Assembly: GCA_030549205.1 (NCBI GenBank)
Contig: JAUKTV010000006.1
Span: forward strand, 1,444,501-1,508,500
Origin: Apiosordaria backusii
Taxonomy: Eukaryota > Ascomycota > Sordariomycetes > Sordariales > Lasiosphaeriaceae
Length of the DNA stretch: 64,000 nucleotides
Direction of reading: 5' to 3'
The notes beneath the pieces were generated by a model. The model made no database searches, had not been told where the DNA came from, and saw only the letters and a program-made list of their open reading frames with translations. How positions within the stretch are numbered: the stretch's first letter is position 1; every line of letters starts with the position of its first letter. Position numbers and translations under genes: made by a program. Of this stretch, positions 55,547 through 64,000 are shown one piece after another.

Positions 55547-56835
55547 CTAGGACCGGAGAGGTGTGTCTTTCACCAGAGCACCCATCGCCGCCGGAGGATA
55601 CCTCGTTCCATAGACTTCGGCCTTGTCCATCGCCTCTCTCACGGCCTTCTCTTCCTCCTCGGTAAGTGTCTCATAGACGGAATTGGCTCCCCAATTCTCC
55701 TCCAAGTACGCTATTTTCTTGGTTCCTGGAATGGGGAAAACGAGATCTTGCTTCATCATCCGTGCCAGAGTCAGTTGCCCGGGTGCGCACCCCTTCTTGG
55801 CTGCAATCTCCTTAATCTTCTCCACCAATTCCATGTTCTTGGGGAAGTTCTCGGATGAAAAGCGAGGAACCGCCCGGCGGAAGTCACCTGGCTCAAAGTC
55901 TTCTGCGGACGTGTAACGCCCTGTGAGCATGCCTCGGCCGAGGGGTGAGTAAGCAATGATTGGGATCCTGAGATCCCGACAAGTTTTGGCAAGGTTGAGA
56001 TCGGGAGATTCAATGTCTCGGGAGAAGGGTGAGTATTCGATTTGGTAGGCTCTGATGGGGTGGATTTTGCTCGCACGAATGAGTGTGTCGGCACCGCATT
56101 CGGAGAGGCCGATGTGGCGTACTTGGCCAGATCTTGAGTTTGATTAGTCTTTAGATATGGGGCAGGTACAGCAGGCTAGGAAATTGAGAGAAGACATACT
56201 CGACGAATTCCTTCATGGTCTCAATGACGTCTTCGATTGGGGTCTTGCCGCTGATGCGGTGGCTGCTTCATGTCAGACTGTGATATGGAACTCGGGGGAC
56301 CTGGACGAGCCACAAATAACATACCAGTAGAGCAAGTCGATATAATCTGTCTTCAACTTTTTCAAACTTTCCTTCACTGCCTCCCGGATGTACTCGGGCT
56401 CATTGCAGAATTCTCGTCCTCCATCTGGCCGCACTCTGTTGCCGAACTTGGTGGCCAAGAAAATCTGTTTGCAAGACCATTAGTCAAACTTCCTCACGCA
56501 TGGTAAAAGAAGGAAACGTACATCACTTCTCTTGCCTGTCTTCTCAAACCATTTTCCAAGCAGGACCTCGCTGTCTCCATACAAAGCGGCCGAGTCCCAG
56601 TGCGTGCATCCCAGCTCATGGGCACGGTCCAAGAAGGCAAGACGCTCATCGTCAGGAGGAGGAGTCCCGTAGAATGCTTTCCATCATTAGTATTAGCCGA
56701 TTAGGTAGGATACTTGAAAAGGACAGGGGCAAACGACTTACAACTCAGGCCCATCAACCCTAACCCTAAGATAGGAATCTCGGGACCACCTGGGCCAAGG
56801 GGCCGGGTAGGAACAGATGCTTTTTGTTGCGACAT
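55547..56835 (-). CDS. Aldo-keto reductase
   Basis: NADPH-dependent oxidoreductase of the aldo-keto reductase superfamily (YakC/AKR13-like), 345 residues. Five exons: complement(56742..56835), (56522..56676), (56325..56464), (56200..56262), (55547..56132), with introns of 57-67 nt. Catalytic tetrad: Asp59 and Tyr64 in WDSAALYG, Lys89 in LATKFG, His131 in LLYCHR. Other signatures are GLGLMGLS at the first strand, VRHIGLSE, and IIAYSPLGRGMLTG for the NADPH loop. The CAG acceptor at 56263 was chosen over a nearby AAG because it gives YCHR without an extra residue. It is divergent from the NmrA-like gene and follows the alcohol dehydrogenase; both could act on related carbonyl compounds. Confidence 0.9.
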
Positions 56836-57892
56836 CTTTGCAAGTTGTTCAGGGTACTTACAGAATAGGGAGGGTGAGCTGCGGTTGCTTGGTCAGAAAA
56901 TATATCTGTTTTGTGTTCCATTGGTCATCGGCCTCGCGTTTGCAGTTCGCGGTTACAGTGGACCTAGTGGGTCTGGTGGAGGTAACAGTTGGTCGGAGAA
57001 CGACTTCCGCCGGTTGGGAGGCCATACTAAGGTACCTGAGGCCAAGACCTGCGTTGCCATCTGTGGTGATCTCCTTGGCATAGATTCCACCTCAGATTTA
57101 TTCCCACCTTTGTCCCAGACTTTTCTGCAATCAGTCAAGTCCCAGCTTGATCTAAACTTAATTCAAGCTCTGATTGCACCTGACCCCGGCTTTGATCTAA
57201 ACTTGGTCCCAGCCTGATGATCTTGCAGTGTTTCAGGTATTTCATACCCATCTGTATCCTGATGACTTCACAACAAGGCATAAGTAAGTATTGCTGTGGC
57301 TTAAGGATTAGAGCCGAATAAAATGGATGGCAGCAGCTAATACATATAGTCTTAGAGTGTCTTGAAAACCTCAAATAGGTCATCAGGCCCAGATTACCCT
57401 GAATACCCCTGAACTATCCCTGAACCCTAACCCAATCTACGATGCACACAGTGTTCTATGACTCGTGGGATAAAACCAATCATGATAGATTCTAGATTTG
57501 AAAGTGATGACAAATGCTTCATAATCGGGCAAACAGGTAAGGAAACAATTGGAATTTGATTCCTGCTGCTGCTATACGGTTGACCGCATAGCTGCTGGCT
57601 AAGTACATACACAGCTTGACAATGAACGCCAAGAGATTCTCACTATCACTCAGACGGAGTTAAGCGGGTAGGAAAATATGAGGTCAGCAAGAACTGTGCT
57701 GATACGGTTCGTGGAAAGGATTGCGGCGCAGTAACTTGAAGCCCTGTTTGATGCGACTTACCCCAAAGGTATAAGGTGTGGCTCGGACTGCTCGTTTCTA
57801 CCATGACCCTCTCGACACCAAGCTCTTCTACAATATCTGTCCACCTTCTGACTCAAAACTCACATCACTGCACGACTTCCCTATCAAGTACA
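56836..57892. other. Divergent intergenic region, no gene supported
   Basis: Promoters of the aldo-keto reductase and NmrA-like genes. A GAGTTAAGC-containing stretch near 57655 recalls 5S rRNA, but the rest of a 5S gene is absent. Confidence 0.4.
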
Positions 57893-58983
57893 ATGTCCGG
57901 CAAGAAAATCATCACCGTTTTCGGGGCCACTGGCGTCCAAGGAGGCTCCGTAGCCGATATTTTCCTCCACGACCCGAAGCTCAAGTCAGACTGGACTGTC
58001 AGAGCCGTCACTCGTGACACATCCAAGGAGTCGGCCAAAAGGCTTCAGCAACAAGGTGCTGAAGTGGTTGCTGTAAGCCTTCTTCAATTGCTCTTACAAT
58101 CGTGTTGTTACTCGAGATGATCTTAATCGGTTAGGCCGACCTCAATGACAAGTCCACCCTGGTTAAGGCCATGGAGGGGGCCACCGCCGTCTTCGCCGTG
58201 ACAAACTACTGGGAGAAGTGTGACATGAAGCTGGAAATTCAGCAAGGAAAGAACCTCGTCGATGCTGCCAAGGAAGCTGGCGTCCAACAGTTCATCTGGA
58301 GCTCCCTTTACAACATTGCGAAGCGTGAGTACAGAGAACTTGCTCGAAAACAAGGAGGAGTTGAGCTGACTTTGTATACCTACACAGTGAGCAATGGTAA
58401 GCTGCCAAATGTTTATCATTTTGACAGCAAAGCTTTAGTCGAGGATTACGCCCGTGAAGTCGACATTCCTGCCACCTTCTTTTTGGCAGGATCCTACATG
58501 TCTAACCTTCCTGGTGCTTCATTCCGCCGCGATCCCCAGGCCAACAATGCCTGGACCTTGAGCCTTCCTGTCTCTGAGCAAGCTGTCATGCCAGTTTTTG
58601 ACGCAGCTGCCGACACTGGGAAGTTCATCAAGGCCGCCGTACTCAACCGCGACAAGGTTCTCGGCAAGCGTCTCCTTGGTGCTACCAACTACCTTACCAA
58701 TGCCCAAATCATCGAAGGCTTCAAGAAGGTATTTCCCGAGGCCGGAAAGACGGCAAGCTATAAAAAGCTCCCCGACGATGTCTTTCGCGAGTTTTGGACC
58801 AAGTACCAGGGCGCGCCTGAGTTTGTTGCGCAGGAGCTGCTGGAGAATATGCAGTTGTTTGACACATATGGCTACTTCGGCGGAGAAAGTCTCGATGAGA
58901 CACACGCGCTTCTGGAGGACAAGCTGACGACTTGGGAAGAGTATGCCGCAAAGACATTGAAGTGGGGGGAAGAATTGAAGTGA
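57893..58983 (+). CDS. NmrA-like NAD(P)-binding protein
   Basis: Atypical short-chain dehydrogenase of the NmrA group, which bind NAD(P) and act as redox sensors or reductases. 321 residues in three exons: 57893..58072, 58135..58324, 58388..58983. Start MSGKKIITVF. The dinucleotide motif is VFGATGVQGGSV (GxxGxxG) and the next strand is VRAVTRD. ADLNDKSTL, FAVTNYWEK and FIWSSLYN follow in family order. The second intron (58325..58387, GTGAGT...TACACAG with a CTGAC branch) is 63 nt, divisible by three and stopless, so an unspliced reading looks open. Removing it restores IAKLSNGKL, as in relatives. Divergent from the aldo-keto reductase. Its regulatory partner, if any, is unknown. Confidence 0.88.
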
Positions 58984-59543
58984 AGATGTGTGTTATCAGT
59001 GGGCTTGTTGTTGGTCTTGATGCGGCGCAGGACAACCCCGCAAGGGCTTTGTTGCTGATCCGACTGTGCCAATGATGATGAAAGTCTTGGAGCTTTCTTA
59101 CTACATGTGCTGTCCAATTGGTTGTTTTTGGAGGGCTTTTAGGTTACTACAATGAAAACAAATCAACACATCTTGACTCAATATTTACGAATATGCAAGT
59201 CTTTAGTACTGGCCCAATTTGACCAGAAAGAAGAGGACATAGTTCGATTAACCTCTGGCAAAGAGTTTGAGAATGTTGATTTATAAGCTAGCGACCCACC
59301 TGTTTGTTGGAACGATCATTTATTTGTGGCTTCACCACTCACATTTGACTGGCGCAAGCAACTCCTGGTCACTTCTACCACCTTGAAGACAAAGATGAAG
59401 GACAACAAGTCCGAGACTGCGTTCTCAAGTGCGAGGCTGCCAGTAAGCGGTGGGCGGGGTGACACTGCAGGCAAGGTCCACCATTGTGTCCTTTGGTGTT
59501 GAGGGTAGACAAGATGAAAGCTAACATGCAATTTCACCTTTAA
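58984..59543. other. Intergenic; possible remains of a Zn2Cys6 exon not resolved
   Basis: 3' flank of the NmrA-like gene and upstream of the transcription-factor remnant. Cys-bearing stretches near 59415-59510 (such as DCVLKCEAASK and KVHHCVLWC) hint at a lost zinc-cluster exon, but the spacing does not make a C6 motif. Confidence 0.3.
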
Positions 59544-61010
59544 GAGGTTGTCAGTACCACACCAAGTTCAGAAAACCAGTGCGGACTGCAACGCTATCTT
59601 GAGGCCAAATCTGGCCCAGTCATTCACCTTTCATGGCCCCGTATAGGCGACAAGAGACGGGCCATTGTGGGCCAGTCATCAGCACCACAGCCTTCAAAGT
59701 CCAAGAAGGGAACGCAAGCAGACGCGGATTTTCGAGCCACTCGGATCATCCACGTTTCACAGCAGGACATGAAGATGCACTATTACCTGAATAATTCAGC
59801 GGAAGAAGCACGCTCTCAACCAACGCTGGAGCCACTGCTGGCATGGAATCCGGCGATTCTGAAGGCTGAGGACGAAAACCTGCTTGAACACTTTCAGCAT
59901 GCCGCCTCAAGGTCTCTTGCGATATTTGGCCATGATGGCGTTGAGTTACCTAGGAAACGCCCTCATTCGGGTTGCCTTGGCGAATACTTCGGCCTCAGCT
60001 ACTGCAGTGCTTCAATGCCTGCTCGCGTTTTCCGCCCTGCGCCGGCATGATGTCCACTCGCAGGCATTTGAGCTCAAAATCACAGCCCTCCAAGCTTTGG
60101 CGGCTGCATCGGCTACCACTCTTATTGGTACAACCGAAGCGATCCAACATGTGGCCGCAGGAATGCTGCTGTGCTCTTTTGAAGCCCACAAGTCGTCTTG
60201 CACGTCAGGAGAATGGACGATCTACCTGGAGAACTGTAAGAAACTCATCCGAACTGCTGGACTGGATAAAATAAAAGGGAATTATGACCTAGCCATGATT
60301 CTGGACTGGGTGTATTACCATGACGTGCTGTCACGTTTCAGTCTTCAACACTGGCAGAGAGGGGCTGCTGTATTGAGTTCAGGGCCGCAAAGCTTTCCTG
60401 CAGAGGTAATAACAGCCAGACGATGATATGGATATATTCTAACAAATCACGGCAGCCGTCAAATACTCCATCTTTGGCTACATGTATAAGTCTCGTCAGG
60501 CTTTTAGATGAAGTCTGCCATGCAGTTTCGGCACGCCCTCCGCTATATATCAGTGGGAAGAAGTCTATAAGCAACATGGGAGACTACAAGAACTTCCTCC
60601 AGATTCTTGACTGGAGAATCCGCAGCCTTACCTTCACCACTCCAGAGACTGTCACCGACTTCCAACACGGTGACACGATGTTGACGCTAGAACTCTACCA
60701 GTTAGCGCTTCTCATCTATCTCAGTCGGGCTTCCAACGATATGATCAACCAGTCCTTCCGAACCGAGAAACATATCGCGCGAGCCTTTTCCATCTTGCCG
60801 AAGCTTCGCTCTTGTGACAGACAGTTTCCGGTTTTCATCCTTGGATGCGAGGCCAAAAACGATGAGTACAGAGCGGTGATTCTTGATCTTATTGCCAGGA
60901 CGGAAAAGAGGGACTCGTCGAGATCGTTCAATCACGTCAAGTTGCTGCTGCAGGCTGTTTGGGCGCAGGACGATTGGCCGATGGTGAGGTGGACTATTGG
61001 GAGAAGGTGA
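59544..61010 (+). pseudogene. Fungal-specific transcription factor, frameshifted and lacking an evident Zn2Cys6 domain
   Basis: The protein pieces match the regulatory region of Zn2Cys6 transcription factors (Fungal_trans_2 type). The first open part (from 59544) includes HLSWPRIGDKRRAIVG, which normally follows the zinc cluster, and SLAIFGHDGVEL. At about 59941-59956 the reading frame must change by one base to continue with GNALIRVALANTSASATAVL and IQHVAAGMLLCSFEAHKSS. There is no room for an intron there; one extra base in TTACCTAGG explains it. A good 50-nt intron follows (60406..60455, TTCTAAC branch). The second part runs to VRWTIGRR at 61010. No CxxC...C zinc cluster or proper ATG was found upstream. 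Hence a degenerate gene, or one base wrong in the assembly. It converges on the S41 gene. Confidence 0.65.
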
Positions 61011-61149
61011 CTTGTGTGATTAGTTGTTGTCTGATTGCACCTTCTTTTGTATAGAGCCCCTGATACAGAGACCTCCACACCAGGGTCAGATAGAACTGGC
61101 CACCATTCTTTCTCTTTAACCAGCTCGTTCAAGTTAATGACAACTTAAT

Positions 61150-63555
61150 TTATCTCCCCACACTTCCCGGCCCCTTCCCCAACTTGTACTTGTCTTCCAC
61201 CTCCCTGCTATACGGCAACGCCTTGTTCCCAATTCTACCATCCCGCCCCGTGCTGCTCCCCTTCACACACTTCCCATTCCCCCAAGCGACTTCTCTCACA
61301 GCCCTCCAGATGGCAGTCACATCCCTCGCCATCTCCCAAGTGAAGAACAACCTGCAGTGCGCAGCCTGGTACCTCATCTGCAGCGGCACCTCCTTGTCGC
61401 CGATAATCTCTTTCTTTTCCCAATCATACGGAAACATGTTGCCCAGATTGTACGCGACGTTTGCCCCGCCAATGTTTCTCGAAGCTGTTGGGAGGCTGTC
61501 GGGTATCCGAAGAGGGGGTTTGCCGTTGAGCGGAAGCTTGACACCAGGAGGCAGGGGCGTGGAGGCATTGTTGGGGTCGGGGGCGATGAAGCCTTGGAAG
61601 CTGTTCATGGGGCCGCCATTTACTTGGCCAACCGCCTGCATGGGCTGGTTCAGAGGGCGGCCGCCGAGTGCGACGGTCTTGACGCCGTGGATATAGGCAA
61701 GGATGGAGGTGAAGATGGCGCAGGCAGAGGCACACTCGCCGTCTGTGATGATTATGATGTCCTCGGGCGCGAAAGGTGGTGAAGGGGAGATGGGAGGGAA
61801 AGGGAAAGGGTCAAACTGGTTGAGGGTGACATTTATGAGGGAGTGGTTGGTGAAGGTGTTGCCTTTTGAGTCGGTTACTGGGCCGTAGAATTCCTGGAAG
61901 GAGGACCATTTGGTGTTGTTTGGTCTGGTGTATAACTGCAAAAGTTGCCGGAGAGGGGCGGTGAGGGAGGTATTGTTGTATTGAAGCTTCTCAAGTTCAG
62001 TTCCTATCCACTGGAGTTGGGGATGAGCGCGGACTTGGTGCAGTATGGGCCAGTTGTACGGTGCGGTGGGGTTGGAAGGGGGAAAGAGATGCAAATAGAC
62101 GACGGTGATGTAGTCTGTGGCGCCCCCGCCATTTCCTTGTAGGTCCAGAATGAGTTTTGTCCGATTGGAAGCCCTAGCTGCAGTGATAAAATCCCGGGTT
62201 ACATTGTTGACATGCCCCCCAAAGTATATTGACCCCAACAAACTGTACGGGTTCTCAGCTTCCACAAAGCTGTTGATGGCAAGAATGGCAGTGTCCTCGA
62301 ATGTCTCATTAGGCAACAAGAAGGTCCGCATCGACTCACTTGGTGTGGTCCGAAAGGGTGCCGGAAATCCATTGCGGGAAGCGGTCCAATTCTTGTCTGC
62401 CCAATTGTAGAATAACTGTCCAAATGTACTGGGAGCTGTTCCATTCCCCTGGCCGTAGGTGTTGTAGAGACTGGTTCCAGAATTGATCGTTGAGAAGTTT
62501 GCGCGCACATAAGCTGTGTTGTCAAAGCGAAGAACGGTGCCATTCTGAAACTTGACTGTCGTGGAATCCTCAAGACCAAGCATGTAGATGTCATTGGGCT
62601 CTACATGAACCAAATTGGCATCTTTGGAGACGCTTCGGAATAGAGTATTGAAGCGGGCATCGGGGTCGTGGCTTCCACTTCTCTGGATGGACGTCTTCAG
62701 GAGAAAGTCAACGACGGGGATGCCATTCACAATGGAGACTGGAGAGGGAGTATATCCATGACTGATATGCTTCACGTCGTCTATAGACGAATGTTGAGGT
62801 CAGCAAATCCAGTCTGCTATAGTGCTATCAAGCTCAGGCTGAAGAAAACGAATGACATACCACGAAGATAAATTCTGGGTATCTTGAGACCGTCCTCAGA
62901 TATCGAAACAAACTCGGCACCCTGCTCAAACGTGAACAAGTCCAACAGTAAAGACCTGACGCTCAAATGACCATCTCTAACACGCGTGCTGAGAAGAGTA
63001 TGTAGATCGGTTAGAAAGTCAAACATGCCCGAATACTTTGGCCTTCTAGCTTGCAAGTTTGCCGCAATGTCCTGTAAGCCCTGGGTCAAGTCAACTCCCT
63101 CGGAGAGATAGCCCTTGGGAGGATCCCGCAAATAATCAATCGTGCTCTGCCACTCAACGAGGGGAGCGAGGTAGTCAACATGCTTCTTTGCCACATCTGC
63201 ATAAAGAGGCATGGATTTCAAGCACGCAAAAGCAAGGGATGGTAGGATAGGGGCAGCTGGAACGGGTGGTTGAAGGAGTCGGAAAACCCCATCAAGTTCT
63301 TTGGGAACTGTATCCGTGTATTAGTCAGTGAGCCAAATATCTAGGTAAACCAGGGCGACAGATTGGTACCAGACCAATTTTATTGTCAGCCATCCACTTG
63401 GTGACACTTTTCTGGATCTTCCTGCATGGTTCTTCAATTTGCCTCCGCCGTTGAAAGCCTTGTGAATTGTGGGCATCTAGGGGATGTGCAGATGTTGTGT
63501 ACGGAATAGCGATCAGTGAGGCCACCGAAACTACCTTGACAAGGGGAAACCACAT
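61150..63555 (-). CDS. Secreted S41-family serine peptidase
   Basis: Tail-specific-protease type (S41) enzyme, 752 residues, three exons: complement(63375..63555), (62861..63307), (61150..62780). The second intron is good (GTATGT...CTATAG). The first uses a weak GTCTGG donor, chosen to keep phase. Signal peptide MWFPLVKVVSVASLIAIPYT. The N-terminal half (to about 380) is the non-catalytic region with many N-glycosylation sequons. The catalytic core has LILDLQGNGGG near 423 and DGECASACAIF near 558, whose Ser is the expected nucleophile, followed by KTVALGG. Fungal S41 homologues include UstP of ustiloxin peptide processing, but no precursor-peptide gene is seen here. Size and order fit the fungal CPAF-like subgroup. 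Confidence 0.84.
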
Positions 63556-64000
63556 CGTCGCGAGTTGCTTGCCACAGATAAAGGAGACAGTAATATTTTA
63601 TTAACTGTGGTAGGGTTGACTTTGAAGACTTTCCCTCATTGAAGGTTGGGCTTTCTCTTTTATATTGAATCTCACCATGTTACACAGAAGCTCTTGAGCC
63701 GCCCAAAACAGACTTCCATCGAATTACGGAAGCGGGTTAGAAAGGTACCACTGAGCAATAAGCGAAGGATCCGGTTGTTGGCAGTATAGTCCGAGAGCAC
63801 AGCCACTGGGGTACCGGGTGTATTCACCAAGGCGTTCTTGACTTCGGATATCACGGCCGGCTCCAAATGGGCGTCAGGAAATGAAATATACTTGCATTTT
63901 GGATTTTCCTGCGAAAGATGCATTGAACTATCGTTAACCGCAAGGGTATCGTGTGCTTTTCAGTCAGTCTTCCCAGGCTCCAGCCCGATGGAATGGGCTG
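63556..64000. other. Window end; minus-strand open frame of unknown meaning
   Basis: A minus-strand frame at 63672-63923 contains a protein-like stretch (ISFPDAHLEPAVISEVKNAL, TPVAVLSDYTANNR) that could be an exon of a gene running in from beyond the window. I do not recognise the family, so no CDS is called. Confidence 0.3.

Noticed and set aside
56757..56772. Two TTAGGG telomere-like units
   Set aside because: They encode GLGL of the aldo-keto reductase first strand; codon coincidence, not telomere.
57640..57710. 5S rRNA-like GAGTTAAGC fragment
   Set aside because: Only a short piece matches; no flanking 5S helices.
59926..59956. Micro-intron as an explanation of the frame change in the transcription-factor remnant
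   Set aside because: Any GT-AG pair there would remove the conserved FGHD motif and be only about 45 nt; a one-base indel is simpler.

Overview
The window is eukaryotic, from a filamentous ascomycete, most likely a sordariomycete near the Sordariales. Genes are broken by introns of 50-95 nt with GTAAGT-like donors and CTAAC/CTGAC branch sites. They lie on both strands with long spacers and encode typical fungal families: DHA2 transporter, SnoaL-like and NmrA-like proteins, AA8 cytochrome, alpha-arrestin and Clg1-like cyclin. No rRNA, CRISPR array or intact transposon was seen. The one RNA gene found is a tRNA-Thr(AGU). Exon models below were built by hand from splice signals and reading-frame continuity.

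Layout. 1-1544 is the 3' part of a DHA2/Atr1-like MFS transporter, facing a secreted protein that ends in RDEL (1637-2602). 2.6-6.7 kb is gene-poor but holds a wrecked metallophosphoesterase relic (3385-3882). 6731-7735 is a UbiA-type membrane enzyme. 9130-10094 is a secreted SurE phosphatase. 11.2-16.2 kb carries a small single-pass membrane protein, the tRNA, a basic/helical orphan, a small conserved protein, a thioredoxin and a SnoaL-like protein. 18.4-19.4 kb is a secreted HD-domain protein.

The most interesting locus is 19749-25437. A 342-residue protein with the layout of a fungal gasdermin (pore-forming executioner) is divergently paired, across a 153-bp shared promoter, with a large CHAT-protease / NB-ARC / TPR-like protein. 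This looks like a fungal NLR-type regulated cell death module: sensor and protease in one gene, the candidate cleavage substrate in the other. The CHAT reading frame changes between its His and Cys catalytic halves. That needs either an unusual 76-nt intron or means a frameshift.

25.5-31.2 kb has a stand-alone AA8 (cellobiose dehydrogenase type) cytochrome and a 1120-residue coiled-coil protein. 31.2-43.35 kb is about 12 kb without a recognisable gene, ahead of a Clg1-like cyclin (43351-45690). That gene is convergent with an alpha-arrestin carrying PY motifs (47085-50226). The last 11 kb is an accessory-looking group: zinc alcohol dehydrogenase, aldo-keto reductase, NmrA-like protein, a frameshifted fungal transcription-factor remnant and a secreted S41 peptidase.
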